Origin: an uncultured Pirellulaceae bacterium
GTDB lineage: Bacteria; Planctomycetota; Planctomycetia; Pirellulales; Pirellulaceae
Length of the DNA stretch: 46,699 nucleotides
Direction: 5' to 3'
Assembly (NCBI GenBank): GCA_937981585.1
Contig: CALJOA010000055.1
Span: forward strand, 1 to 46,699
Positions within the stretch are counted from its first letter, which is position 1; each line of letters starts with the position of its first letter. The notes beneath the pieces were generated by a model. It worked only from the letters and a program-made list of their open reading frames with translations. It was not told the origin of the DNA and made no database searches. Shown here piece by piece: positions 17,927 through 27,217 of the stretch. A program made the position numbers and the translations under genes.

Positions 17927-19225
17927 TCAACGCAAACGGGGGACTTGGACGGTTCGAATCAGTTCGCTTAACAACTGATCAACGTCTTGCCCTTCGACTT
18001 CTGCTTCGGCTGTTAATTGAACTCGGTGACGAAGCGTCGGTAGCGCGATCTGGACTACGTCGTCGGGCACTGCGTAGTCGCGACCGTAGAACGCCGCAAG
18101 CGTCCGGGCTCCTTGCATCAACGAGATCCCGGCTCGCGGCGAAGCCCCCATGTAAAACTGAGGCCACTTGCGAGTCAGCCGAACGATCTTGTTGATGTAA
18201 TTGACAAGCAAGGGGTCAACTCGAATAGAGGCATTGTCGCGCGTCATCTGGTTGATCTCGGCTGGCGAGGTCACGGTCAGGACGTCTTCCTTCAACCGCA
18301 AATCCAAATCGTCTTGCCCGCCATGCATCATCAGAATGCTTGCCTCCTGTTCCTCGGTCGGATAGTCGGCGATCAGCTTGAACATGAAACGGTCCAACTG
18401 GGCTTCGGGCAAATTGTAGGTACCCTCTGACTCGATGGGGTTCTGCGTCGCCACTACCAAAAACGGAAGATCCAGTTGGTGGGAGGTGCCATCCACAGTT
18501 ACGCGTTTCTCCTGCATGATCTCCAAAAGCGCCGCGTGCGTTTTGGCAGGCGAACGATTGATCTCATCGGCCAGCAGCAATTGAGTGAAAATCGGACCGG
18601 GACGAAACTCAAACTCCTGCGACTTCATATTGAAAATCGGCGATCCAGTAATGTCCGAAGGCATCAAGTCGGCGGTGAACTGGATACGACCAAAATCGCA
18701 GCCGAGGATTTTGCCAAGCGTCCTAACGAAAAGCGTCTTCCCCAATCCTGGAACACTTTCGATCATTACATGTCCGCCGGAGAACAAAGCTACCAATGCA
18801 CCCTGCACCAGCTCGTCCTGTCCAACAAACACTTTGGCGACTTCGGTGGTGATTTTTCGATAAAGCTGTCGGGCTGGTGTGTCTTCACCAATCTCGGGTC
18901 CGGCAGCCGGCTCTGACACTGAAGACGGCGTGACCAATGGAGCGACTTCAGGAACATTCTTCTGAGTTGTCGGGGCAGAAACTGGCGGAGAAAAATCGCC
19001 AGTCGCGCTCGGTTGAGATGACTGAGACGTCATGGGCACTGGCAGAACGCTGGCTTGCACAATCGAATCGTTCGACTGGGGAATGGGAACCTCGGCGACT
19101 GCACCGCACTTGGGACACTTGGCCGCTTTGCCAACCAGCTCAACACCGACTTTGAGGCGGGTGGAACATTGAGGGCAAGGGAACTCGACAAAGTCCGGCC
19201 CGGCTTTAACTCCGATATCATTCAT
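17927..19225 (-). CDS. MoxR-family AAA+ ATPase with N-terminal zinc ribbon
   Basis: A 432-residue ATPase. Residues 17-40 hold two CPxC pairs (C17/C20 and C37/C40), a zinc ribbon uncommon in MoxR proteins, then a Pro/Ser-rich linker to about residue 110. The AAA+ core shows Walker A ESVPGLGKTLFVRT, Walker B LLADEINRSPAKTHAALLE, the sensor ATQNPIESEGTY and the arginine-finger region LDRFMFKL. MoxR proteins are chaperone-like and prepare or assemble partners with metal-ion-adhesion (VWA) domains, here presumably the DUF58 protein. The ATG lies 6 bp after the DUF4350 gene. Confidence 0.9.
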   Translation of the reverse strand: MNDIGVKAGPDFVEFPCPQCSTRLKVGVELVGKAAKCPKCGAVAEVPIPQSNDSIVQASVLPVPMTSQSSQPSATGDFSPPVSAPTTQKNVPEVAPLVTPSSVSEPAAGPEIGEDTPARQLYRKITTEVAKVFVGQDELVQGALVALFSGGHVMIESVPGLGKTLFVRTLGKILGCDFGRIQFTADLMPSDITGSPIFNMKSQEFEFRPGPIFTQLLLADEINRSPAKTHAALLEIMQEKRVTVDGTSHQLDLPFLVVATQNPIESEGTYNLPEAQLDRFMFKLIADYPTEEQEASILMMHGGQDDLDLRLKEDVLTVTSPAEINQMTRDNASIRVDPLLVNYINKIVRLTRKWPQFYMGASPRAGISLMQGARTLAAFYGRDYAVPDDVVQIALPTLRHRVQLTAEAEVEGQDVDQLLSELIRTVQVPRLR

Positions 19226-19231
19226 CAGTTG

Positions 19232-20419
19232 CTAGTCTTTCTTTCGTTTTGAGTCGCCAGAAGCCAGTTGTTGGTACTTCCGAATTTTGTTGATCGCGCG
19301 ATTGGGAAGCCCGGTTCGCCCCATCATTTTTCCCAACGCGTTGATGTGGTTTCTAAACGTCGAAGTGCTTTCGCGCTCAAGATACTTTGGCCGGCCAAAG
19401 CTCGGAAAGTATACAAAGCAAAACAAGATTCCCCACATCAAAAAATGCGGAACGATGTGGCATAGCGGAGCTTGAGAAATCCAAGACCAGGAATTGTGAT
19501 TGTTGGTGTCGGAATCGCTCACGTCGATTCCGCCGGGGCCGCTTTCGAGGAACATCACGTCTCCGGTGGGATCACACAAATCGATCAGGTTGCCCGCCAG
19601 TTTCCTGTTCTCTGAGTCGACCAACGCGTAGTTAAGTAGAAATGATCCGTTGGAGACAACGATAATTCTTCCATCGGAACGGTCGCCCCAGGGACGAGTC
19701 AACTCAAATACAAACTCCTTCTTGTCGCTAACAACCAATGGTTCTGAAACCCACGATCCTTCGTCCTCAGTGGGCTCAAGCATGTCCGAAAGTTCAATCT
19801 CGACGGAATCCGAAACAAGCTCAGTCATCGAACCACGGAGTTTACTGGTTTTGGTCCGAGAGCCTTCTACTCGGTCGAACCAATCACAGGAAGGCAAATC
19901 GTCTTTCCACCAAAAGTAATCAGTCCAGCCAGTGTCGTGCTCCAAATCGGACTCCGCCAAGCGCCGCAGCAACTCTTCTTTTTCAGATGTCGGGGCCTTT
20001 TCAAAAACGTCTCTCAAATAGTCCGACATCGCTTCGTAGTCTCGCCCGACATAAATGAAAGTGCGATTGTAATCGGAATCGATCCATTGGTTGATCGCGT
20101 CGGTGACTTCCGGATCGGGACAGGAAGTACTGTCAGGAACCCAAACCAAAGTCTGATAGCGATTGATGCGTGGAGAGATTTTGGAGCGGCGTTTGACGCG
20201 GAATCCACGATTGGCAAACATGTCGGCAAACACGCTTGTCCCGTTGATGCTGACACCACCTTCGATACCTGCAATCTTTCCGTACTCAGTGCTCAACTCT
20301 TGCTCGGCTTGCTGGCAACCCGCCGATATCGCGCAAACCAAAATCAGCGCTGACATCAGCATTTGAAGATACGGCCATGCAAACCGATCAATGTTTCGAT
20401 CTAATGCGCGACTAAACAT
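19232..20419 (-). CDS. DUF4350-domain lipoprotein/membrane protein
   Basis: A 395-residue protein. A hydrophobic segment ending SAGCQQ resembles a lipoprotein signal with a lipobox cysteine at about residue 35. The central domain (NGTSVFADMFANRGFRVKRR, then QTLVWVPDS and RTFIYVGRDYEAMSDYL) matches DUF4350, a periplasmic domain that typically accompanies MoxR/DUF58 operons. A second membrane segment follows (HIVPHFLMWGILFCFVYF) and the tail is basic. It overlaps the DUF4129 gene by 8 bp and lies 6 bp before the MoxR gene, so translation is likely coupled. Confidence 0.8.
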   Translation of the reverse strand: MFSRALDRNIDRFAWPYLQMLMSALILVCAISAGCQQAEQELSTEYGKIAGIEGGVSINGTSVFADMFANRGFRVKRRSKISPRINRYQTLVWVPDSTSCPDPEVTDAINQWIDSDYNRTFIYVGRDYEAMSDYLRDVFEKAPTSEKEELLRRLAESDLEHDTGWTDYFWWKDDLPSCDWFDRVEGSRTKTSKLRGSMTELVSDSVEIELSDMLEPTEDEGSWVSEPLVVSDKKEFVFELTRPWGDRSDGRIIVVSNGSFLLNYALVDSENRKLAGNLIDLCDPTGDVMFLESGPGGIDVSDSDTNNHNSWSWISQAPLCHIVPHFLMWGILFCFVYFPSFGRPKYLERESTSTFRNHINALGKMMGRTGLPNRAINKIRKYQQLASGDSKRKKD

Positions 20420-21386
20420 TGGCCACCACCTGCGTGCTGGACTGGGATTGCGAGGTCACTGAACTACGCGAAGCCTGGGTGACGTTAGACTGAAACTCAT
20501 CAAGCCCATCCCAACAGGCCGCAAAATCGGCTTGGGTTAACTCATGGGCGCCAAAAAACGAAGCTTCAAATGGAACCATCACGCGCTGATAGTAACTGGC
20601 AAGCCGTCGGTGCGGTCGAAGCTCATTGAGATACTGCCGATTCGTTTTTCCTTTTCGTAAACGAATCAGTCCTGTTTGATCAAGCGTCACCAGCACGTGA
20701 CTGAACAGGTAATTCATTGCCTCTCGATGATTGCCGGCCGAATAGGCCGCCTTGGCCAGTTGGCGAAAATCTCCCGTGGGAGCGTCCAATTCAAATGGAA
20801 GCTGCTTGATGCTCTCTTCCATCGATCGTTGGGGAACAACTTCATCTTCCAGTTCCTGTGTTTCCATTCGCATCATTGCCCAGATCAAAACGCCGATGAT
20901 CAAAAACCCCACTCCGATTACGATCGCCCAGACTAGCACACTGATTCCACTTGTGACCGAGTTTCCAAAATTGGTAACGCCGCCGCCACCCAATGCCGGA
21001 CGATTGTTAGGAGTGTTTTTTTTGCTCGACTGAATCTCTTTGAGTGGAATGTTCTCTCGGTTAGCAGATCTCGCATCGGGTCGTTGGCCCAATTCGATCG
21101 TTCGAGTTCCATCGTTGTCCGCGTCGTACCAAGGATATGGCTTGCTGGACAACGCTTGTTTTGCATCACTGATACTTCCTTGGCCAAGAGCTGGCAAGAC
21201 AAGCCAGTTCAACAGGCAAACTGCCACAGTTAAGCACAGTGCCACATGGACTACCGAGTGAATTCCGTTGGACGCCCGCAGGGCTCGGCACCTGTAGCGC
21301 GCATCATTCCAACGCGCGCCGCAAAACTGCAGCGGCTTGGTCAGGGCGCCGGCCCTTTCAATAATAATGGTGTAATAACTGATCAT
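20412..21386 (-). CDS. DUF4129-domain membrane protein
   Basis: A 324-residue protein. A hydrophobic stretch (VALCLTVAVCLLNWLVLPAL) is followed by a hydrophilic periplasmic region, a membrane helix (LVWAIVIGVGFLIIGVLIWA) and a C-terminal DUF4129 domain (AAYSAGNHREAMNYLFSHVL, then RQYLNELRPH and a WDGLDEF end). DUF4129 domains are often joined to transglutaminases; here there is no enzyme part. The ATG at 21386 is 25 bp after the previous gene, but the first ~35 residues are encoded by GC-rich palindromes (21297-21356), so the true start may lie further in, near the hydrophobic stretch. Confidence 0.75.
   Translation of the reverse strand: MISYYTIIIERAGALTKPLQFCGARWNDARYRCRALRASNGIHSVVHVALCLTVAVCLLNWLVLPALGQGSISDAKQALSSKPYPWYDADNDGTRTIELGQRPDARSANRENIPLKEIQSSKKNTPNNRPALGGGGVTNFGNSVTSGISVLVWAIVIGVGFLIIGVLIWAMMRMETQELEDEVVPQRSMEESIKQLPFELDAPTGDFRQLAKAAYSAGNHREAMNYLFSHVLVTLDQTGLIRLRKGKTNRQYLNELRPHRRLASYYQRVMVPFEASFFGAHELTQADFAACWDGLDEFQSNVTQASRSSVTSQSQSSTQVVANV
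21297..21356. repeat. Palindrome cluster at the start of the DUF4129 gene
   Basis: Three adjacent hairpins: GCGCGC (21297-21302) with GCGCGC (21314-21319); GCCGC (21318-21322) with GCGGC (21332-21336); and AGGGC (21343-21347) with GCCCT (21352-21356). The base composition stands out from the flanking AT-richer DNA. It may be a REP-type unit that was taken into the reading frame. Confidence 0.5.
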
Positions 21387-21411
21387 TTAAACCATGCTTG
21401 ACTTGTTTGCG

Positions 21412-22302
21412 TTACTCCAGCTCTCGCGCTAGACGCTGGCCTTCGGCTCTCATCCTCAACTCGACCGCCCAGCCTTCCTGGCGAATTCGAGTGTCAATGT
21501 ATGAAAGAAATCGAATCACGCAGAAGAACCCCGCAACCATCCATAGCGAAACGATCCAATAGAACGGATAGAAAGTAAACTCCAAATTGTTGGCTTGGAT
21601 ATTTAGCGTCGAATCAGTTATGGCAAACAGCGCGAAACATGAGAACGCAAGAGGTAGCACGAATACGAGAGCCACGATCATTCGCCCAATCAGCTCCCCC
21701 GAAGCCGAAGCATGCAGCGTCGACGAACGCTTGGAGAAGAAAATTCGGTTTGGATCTTTGCTGTGGATCGGAGTTCGCTCAAGCAACAAGATCTCAGAAA
21801 CAAATGGCCGTAGCGCCCGAACGAACAGCCCCAGCACCACCAAACCTGGAATAAGCAGAGCGCCTGCAAAGAATGATAATTCTTCTGAGTCGTGGCTGAA
21901 CATCAGGCAACACAGCAGTACGGGCAAAACGCACCGCAAGATTCCTTGTGACCAGACATAGTATAAGGACGTCTGGAACAAGACTTCTTTGACCGTAGTC
22001 CCAACGCTTGGTCGGCCCTCAAACATGGCTTGCCCGAGATAGCGGGTCATGAAAGTTGTCCCAACGTGGGCCTGCGAAGCAATCAGCAGCATCATGACCC
22101 AATAGTAAAGCGAAGCATCAAAAAAATCTGAAGTCGCGATCCACCCAATCAGATAATAGTCCAACACAATCCAGGGAAGCGTACCGATCAGCAACAGCCA
22201 GAATAGTGGTTTGAAATGATCAACGATCACATGCAATGCCAAGTCAAATATCTCCAGCGTACCTCGCTCGCGGATTGCGATAAAAGTTTCGTCAAATCGC
22301 AT
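21412..22302 (-). CDS. Integral membrane protein of the RDD-SpoIIM-DUF4129 operon
   Basis: A 296-residue protein with about five or six membrane segments, including FWLLLIGTLPWIVLDYYLIG, CVLPVLLCCLMF, AGALLIPGLVVLGLFV, ALVFVLPLAFSCFALFA and IVSLWMVAGFFCVIRFL. No conserved catalytic motif is visible and I do not recognise a named family. The start is the ATG at 22302, which overlaps the stop of the SpoIIM gene in the arrangement TGATG and is preceded by AAGGAGG, a strong ribosome-binding site; an upstream in-frame ATG at 22473 lies inside that gene and is rejected. Coupling suggests it works with SpoIIM at the membrane. Confidence 0.75.
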   Translation of the reverse strand: MRFDETFIAIRERGTLEIFDLALHVIVDHFKPLFWLLLIGTLPWIVLDYYLIGWIATSDFFDASLYYWVMMLLIASQAHVGTTFMTRYLGQAMFEGRPSVGTTVKEVLFQTSLYYVWSQGILRCVLPVLLCCLMFSHDSEELSFFAGALLIPGLVVLGLFVRALRPFVSEILLLERTPIHSKDPNRIFFSKRSSTLHASASGELIGRMIVALVFVLPLAFSCFALFAITDSTLNIQANNLEFTFYPFYWIVSLWMVAGFFCVIRFLSYIDTRIRQEGWAVELRMRAEGQRLARELE

Positions 22303-23282
22303 CAGTAGTCCTCCTTGACGTCGCCATGGGGATAACCAAGCACGACAAAGTAGAACATCATCAGGCAGCTTGAACCGACTCCAACCAAACCCTTGACCGA
22401 CCACGGCATGTAATCCGCGGGCGAGACAAAGCCCTCGATCAAAGCGGCCAGGATAAACAGGATCACAGCGCACATCGCGATCGGTAGTGTCTCGCGAGCG
22501 GTCTTCAATAGGGAGTCAACTCGACCAAGTCCGCCAGTCATTATCCAGCTAAGCCCGATCTTCAAACCGGCGCCAGCCGAAAGCACGATCGCCGTCAGCT
22601 CGAACGGCCCGTGGGCAGTCACAAAATTCTGAAAGTTGATACTCGCATCGCCGTGTTCAGGTCGAAACATATACCCAAAAATGGTTCCCAGTTGGACGGC
22701 GTTGAACGACAGTGTTACGAGCCCCGGAATTACCGCCAGCATCGTAACGAAACACTTCAAACCGATTCCAGCGTTGTGATGGACGTAAAAGCCAGCCATG
22801 TTGGCGTCGGCGCCGATCCCGCCTCGACCACCGAACGAAGTATACATGTCCTTGCAACCCTCGAGCGCCTGTTCTCCGACGACTTCTTCGGCGAATCCTG
22901 GCCAGAGTGTATTGCTGAACGCGAGGTACGCGGTCACCAGGAACAAGCCCCAGAACAACACGGCAGCGATATGGATACACGGATCGTTAAAGATCAACCG
23001 GGGCGTTTCAAAAAAGATCTTGTCGTACCAGTCGCGCCAACGAAACTTCTGTCCTCGGTAAAGCTGATTGTGAGATTTCGCCACCAACCGGTGTAGATAG
23101 TCAACGGTGTTGGGTGGAAGTTGATAGGACTCCGCCAGCGCCAGGTCGGCGCATGCTGCGCGATAGAGACTTGAAAACCGTGCCGCAGTTTCAGGATCCG
23201 GCTTGCGGCCAACGCGCTCATTGAGCCGTTCCAACTCTCTCCAGAGTGGCTGGCGTTTTTCAATAATCTCAGAAACTTTCAT
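22302..23282 (-). CDS. Stage II sporulation protein M (SpoIIM/DUF95) family membrane protein
   Basis: A 326-residue protein with a soluble helical N-terminal third (EIIEKRQPLWRELERLNERV, then a segment with ADLALAESYQLPP) and several membrane segments. The SpoIIM/DUF95 signature is visible in GIGLKCFVTMLAVIPGLVT and in AHGPFELTAIVLSAGAGLKI. In Bacillus SpoIIM is part of the septal peptidoglycan-hydrolase complex; in non-sporulating bacteria the family sits with RDD, MoxR and DUF58 genes, and its role is unknown. It is the second gene of the operon, 58 bp after the RDD gene. Confidence 0.88.
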   Translation of the reverse strand: MKVSEIIEKRQPLWRELERLNERVGRKPDPETAARFSSLYRAACADLALAESYQLPPNTVDYLHRLVAKSHNQLYRGQKFRWRDWYDKIFFETPRLIFNDPCIHIAAVLFWGLFLVTAYLAFSNTLWPGFAEEVVGEQALEGCKDMYTSFGGRGGIGADANMAGFYVHHNAGIGLKCFVTMLAVIPGLVTLSFNAVQLGTIFGYMFRPEHGDASINFQNFVTAHGPFELTAIVLSAGAGLKIGLSWIMTGGLGRVDSLLKTARETLPIAMCAVILFILAALIEGFVSPADYMPWSVKGLVGVGSSCLMMFYFVVLGYPHGDVKEDY

Positions 23283-23340
23283 GCAGCGCCGGTTTTGATT
23301 TACGTGGAGTTGTGACTTGAGAACGTAGTCGTTTTTAAAA

Positions 23341-24507
23341 CTAAGGGTTGATTCGAAAATCTTCGGGGTCCAATTGAAACTCGCTTTTGAGTTTTTCGGA
23401 TCCAGATTGAATCGGATTCGGCGAAATCGACTGAGCCCGGATTCCTATCGGCCCAGGTTGGTTTGATTGACTAGGCAGATTAGATTGCGCAGGCAGAGGG
23501 GCGGCTTGATCAGGATCAATTTCGGTTGAAATGAATGTCTTGTGATAAAGGGCACAGAGAAACAGATCGTAATCGGTGTCCGCCGGAAGCCGAAATTTCT
23601 CAAGCAGCGGAGCAGCCAGATGGCTGGCGATCTCCGATGCCCGCTGATAGGGCAGAAGATTCCGCCGGTCAACGTACTCCGCGATCGTTTTACCCATCGA
23701 CGCCGGAACTACAAAACTCGTTGGAATTAGCTCCGCCAGTAGCGGCACGCGATTGTCAGTGAACTTTTCGAGTTGAGGCAACCGGTTGAGTTCTTCGTTA
23801 ACCACGACCGTATTGGCAACCAGATCACCAACTCGCTGGTATTTTCGGTTGAACGTCATGACGATCAATCCGAAAAGGCAGGTAGGTAGAAGTGGTACAT
23901 AGGCTATTTGAGCGAGAACTTCGTCCATCGGATACGGCCAATCGGAGGGAACAACCAGAAACAGAGCTGCGAGCGAACCCATCGGCATGATATCGAGGAA
24001 CCGGAAAAAGTTTCGCAAGGCCGCCTGCACACCATCAATGGCATGCCCATCGGTTGTAATCACGCGCATTTTGGTGATTCGCTTGCCAAGTGTTTGCCCG
24101 TTGAACTGGGCTTCCATGTAAGCACCATAGAACCAGTAAAGGACAAACCAACCAACGCCCAACAGCCCGCCAACAATTCCACTGATCGCTTCGACAACTC
24201 CGGTAGCGCCAATCCTAAAAAGCAAAGCACTAATCATGGCAAGCACCATGTAAATTGCGAAGCAAACGATCGCGTAAGCGCCAATTGAAATCACAATATC
24301 CAGAAAGTAAGCCAAGATTCGGCGAAATGGGCCCGCCAACTGATAGTGAAACGAGATGTTCTCAGGCGTGGTGACCTGCATCGTCGTATCGAGGACGCGA
24401 GAAGACTTCTTGGCGCTCGATGTTCTCCAACGGGGCGTTCCGACAACCGGCTCATGGGTGGCGCCGAAGTCATCCTGATTCGAATTGGAAACGCCCGTCT
24501 TCAACAT
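23341..24507 (-). CDS. RDD-family membrane protein
   Basis: A 388-residue protein. The RDD core (residues about 43-200) starts VTTPENISFHYQLAGPFRRI, continues with a membrane segment (AYFLDIVISIGAYAIVCFA) that holds the typical arginine and aspartate, and includes GQTLGKRITKMRVITTDG. A C-terminal soluble tail of about 160 residues contains a helical part (YVDRRNLLPYQRASEIASHL) and a Pro/Gln/Ser-rich end. RDD proteins have been linked to ion or small-molecule movement, but the function is not settled. The start is uncertain: an ATG at 24381 begins just before the core. It heads the seven-gene minus-strand operon. Confidence 0.83.
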   Translation of the reverse strand: MLKTGVSNSNQDDFGATHEPVVGTPRWRTSSAKKSSRVLDTTMQVTTPENISFHYQLAGPFRRILAYFLDIVISIGAYAIVCFAIYMVLAMISALLFRIGATGVVEAISGIVGGLLGVGWFVLYWFYGAYMEAQFNGQTLGKRITKMRVITTDGHAIDGVQAALRNFFRFLDIMPMGSLAALFLVVPSDWPYPMDEVLAQIAYVPLLPTCLFGLIVMTFNRKYQRVGDLVANTVVVNEELNRLPQLEKFTDNRVPLLAELIPTSFVVPASMGKTIAEYVDRRNLLPYQRASEIASHLAAPLLEKFRLPADTDYDLFLCALYHKTFISTEIDPDQAAPLPAQSNLPSQSNQPGPIGIRAQSISPNPIQSGSEKLKSEFQLDPEDFRINP

Positions 24508-24695
24508 TCAATGATCTCACCGATAACCCATGCCGGCGAGGGTCGAATTCCTACTCGTTCAAAACCGTTTCCAGCAAGTCTATCTTCGCTTCTGGATACT
24601 TGATTCGCAAGTTCACAGAGAGCGACTGCAACGAATTCGAGGGGATTGTTTGCTCAGCAAAATCAAAATTTTTGGCAAACAACTGGCGACCGGAA

Positions 24696-26192
24696 TTACT
24701 TTTTCTTCTTCGACCAGTCGCGTCGAACGCGGGAGCTGGGAATGTCGAGAAGCTCACGGTACTTGGTCACCGTTCGGCGAGCGACATTGAAACCCTTTGA
24801 TTTAAGCCGACGCATGATTTCCACGTCGCTGTAGGGTTTGGAAGAATCTTCGTTGTCGATCAATTTCTTCAATTCGATCTTGATCTTGTTCCAGGCGACG
24901 TCTTCGCCGCCTTCGGTTGTCGTTCCGCCCATGAAGAACATTCGCAACGGCAAAATGCCGCGATGGGTTTCAATCCATTTTTCACCAACAGCACGACTGA
25001 CCGTTGTCACGTGGACTTTTACTTTCTCAGCAATCTGCTCCATCTTGAGCGGCTTGAGAAACTCCGGCCCATTGTCGAAAAAGTCCTTTTGGTGATCGAC
25101 GATTTCCTGGGCAACCCTTGTCAATGTGTTGCGACGCTGTTCAATCGATCCGATCAACCACTGAGCCGAAATGATCTTGGCTTTGATGAATTCTTTTTCC
25201 TCGGCCGTAGCCTGGCCAGTTGCCAATCGCTGTCGGTAATACTTGCTGATGTACAGACTTCGAGAAGGCCCTTCATCCATTTTGACGACATAGTTGCCTT
25301 CGTCAGTAATTTCCAACCACATGTCGGGAGTTACCGTTGGAACAAAGTCGTCGGCAAAACTGCTGGCCGGGCGCGGGTCAAGCTTACGAAGTTCATCCCA
25401 GGCTTCATTGATTTCTTCGATCGAAAGCCCTGTCGCCTTTTGGATTTGCGGCATTCGATTGTGCTGGAGGTCTTCGAGATGATGGAGAATCAACGTTCTA
25501 ACGTTTTGCAGGTTCTCGATATCTGCCGAAAGCTGAAGCACGAGACACTCGCTCAAATCTCTGGCTCCGACACCGGGAGGATCAAGCTGCTGAATATGCG
25601 CCAACGCGTTTTCGGCAAGCTCCTTGTCCGCCGGTCCAGCGTCGGCAGGTAGGAGATCTTCAAGCGCGACCTTAAGGTACCCGCCGTCTTTGGCTGAAAG
25701 CGAAGAAACGATTCGCTCGCACATCTTCAACAACGCCGGCTCAAGATCCATTTCATGAAGCTGGCCAACCAGATGGCTTTGCAGCGTTTCGGCGCGATCG
25801 ACGATGTTGGCGATCATGTCATGCTGACGATCACGGCTTTCCTGAATCCGGTTAGACGAAGGGCGTGTGCTCTCATCAAAGTGATCGGGGATATCGTTGT
25901 CGAGATTCAGCAGTCGCTCAAAATCGTCTTCTCCACCCTGATTCTCTTCGACGACCAGTTCTTTCTGATCGACGTCCTTGGATTCTTTTTCTTTGTCGAG
26001 CTTGTTCTCAGATTCGTCTTCGACTCTGTTTTCGTCTCCCCGCTCCAGCGCGGGATTCTCAACCAACTCCTGCTCGATCTTTTCTTCCAACGCAGCCTGA
26101 GCCATCTGCAGGATCTCCATGGACTGGATCATCCGCGGAGCCATCGTCTGCGATTGCTTTTGCGATAAATTTTGACCGAACGAAAGTTTCAT
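24696..26192 (-). CDS. rpoN: RNA polymerase sigma-54 factor
   Basis: A 498-residue sigma-54 factor. Region I is the glutamine-rich start (MKLSFGQNLSQKQSQTMAPR, then MEILQMAQAALEEKIEQEL), which contacts enhancer-binding activators. An acidic region II (about residues 55-110, rich in Asp/Glu) follows. The core-binding domain contains LDPPGVGARDLSECLVLQL. The DNA-binding part ends with the RpoN box ARRTVTKYRE near the C-terminus, which reads the -24 element. Length is normal. It directs transcription that needs ATP-driven activators; no activator gene is in this window. Confidence 0.96.
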   Translation of the reverse strand: MKLSFGQNLSQKQSQTMAPRMIQSMEILQMAQAALEEKIEQELVENPALERGDENRVEDESENKLDKEKESKDVDQKELVVEENQGGEDDFERLLNLDNDIPDHFDESTRPSSNRIQESRDRQHDMIANIVDRAETLQSHLVGQLHEMDLEPALLKMCERIVSSLSAKDGGYLKVALEDLLPADAGPADKELAENALAHIQQLDPPGVGARDLSECLVLQLSADIENLQNVRTLILHHLEDLQHNRMPQIQKATGLSIEEINEAWDELRKLDPRPASSFADDFVPTVTPDMWLEITDEGNYVVKMDEGPSRSLYISKYYRQRLATGQATAEEKEFIKAKIISAQWLIGSIEQRRNTLTRVAQEIVDHQKDFFDNGPEFLKPLKMEQIAEKVKVHVTTVSRAVGEKWIETHRGILPLRMFFMGGTTTEGGEDVAWNKIKIELKKLIDNEDSSKPYSDVEIMRRLKSKGFNVARRTVTKYRELLDIPSSRVRRDWSKKKK

Positions 26193-26598
26193 CAGTAGCG
26201 ATATTAAAACGAAGTTTAGTTTGAACGCCCGAAGTATCTGATTGTACGCTGATAGGTGGCAAGTTGTTTCATTTATAAGTAAATGAATGCTTTCACTCGT
26301 CCACCCGCTGGCCGATTCAGCCTCTACGATTATTCTATCGTGTGAATCGAACTAAAGCGCAAACACACTTACCAATTTACGTTTTGAAATGGCGACAGTT
26401 GAAACAGCAGGGCAATAAACCCGAAATAACCCCTTGGATTGCGAAACTTTCCACCGAGAGATTCGCCACAAATAGCGGAAGAAGCCAGAAAAATTCGCAA
26501 AATCGGAAATCAAGGAAAACAACCAACTCATTGTTCACCTGCAACACTCGCTGGCATCCTTCACCAGCGCCGGCAATTTATTGCCAATAATTTATTGC
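26193..26598. other. Intergenic region between recR and rpoN
   Basis: 406 bp with no convincing gene in either strand. Beside the recR stop there is a small palindrome GGCAATTTATTGCC (26572-26585) and a partial direct copy (26589-26599). The rpoN promoter must lie near 26200-26300; AT-rich DNA is present but no clear box pair. Confidence 0.35.
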
Positions 26599-27198
26599 CT
26601 ACAGCGGCTGGCGACCCGACATTGCGTCAGCCAGAATTTCCTTGTTGGTGTATTCGAGGATGCTACCAGTCGTGATGCCTCGCGCCAATCGAGTCAGCCG
26701 AACATCATAGTCGGCCAGCAAGTTAGAAATATGAAGTGCGGTCCCGTCGCCCTCCACCGTAGGATTGGTCGCCATAATGACTTCGTTGAATTCGCCTTCA
26801 ACGACACGACCAACGAGCTGGTCAATTGTCAGCTGATCAGGACCGACGTTCTCCAGCGGCGCGATTCGCCCAAGCAAGACATGATACAGTCCCTTGAACG
26901 TCCCCGACTGCTCAAGCGCCATCAGATCACGGGGCTGTTGTACGACACAAAGTGTTTTCTGATCACGAACGGGATCACGACAAACGTTGCACATTTCGCT
27001 TTCGGCCAGATTGAAACAAATGTCACAGTACCTGACGTTCTCGCGAACAGTACGAATTGAATCCGAAAGCGCGAACGCTTCCGACTCGGGGACTCGCAAA
27101 ATGTGATACGCCAGCCGTTCGGCTGATTTGCGCCCAATACCAGGCAGCCGCGAAAGCTGCTCGATCATGTGCGTTACTGAATCCGAAAGTTCTGCCAT
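26599..27198 (-). CDS. recR: Recombination protein RecR
   Basis: A 199-residue RecR protein, which with RecO (and RecF) loads RecA at gaps. It has the helix-hairpin-helix LSRLPGIGRKSAERLAYHIL, the four-cysteine zinc finger CDIC...CNVC, and a Toprim domain with YHVLLGRIAPLENVGPDQL and TNPTVEGDGTALHI. The Toprim position that is usually VVE reads VVQ here (LCVVQQPRDLMALE), a change of the first acidic residue. It sits 19 bp after ybaB, in the classic dnaX-ybaB-recR order. Confidence 0.96.
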   Translation of the reverse strand: MAELSDSVTHMIEQLSRLPGIGRKSAERLAYHILRVPESEAFALSDSIRTVRENVRYCDICFNLAESEMCNVCRDPVRDQKTLCVVQQPRDLMALEQSGTFKGLYHVLLGRIAPLENVGPDQLTIDQLVGRVVEGEFNEVIMATNPTVEGDGTALHISNLLADYDVRLTRLARGITTGSILEYTNKEILADAMSGRQPL

Positions 27199-27217
27199 TG
27201 TTGTCTGTTACCTTGAA

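Noticed and set aside
24963-25652. 229-codon plus-strand frame across rpoN
   Set aside because: It is the mirror of the conserved sigma-54 coding frame and shows no independent start signal or domain.
26572-26599. GGCAATTTATTGCC palindrome beside the recR stop as a terminator
   Set aside because: The stem is only 5 bp and AT-rich and there is no T-run in the direction of recR transcription.
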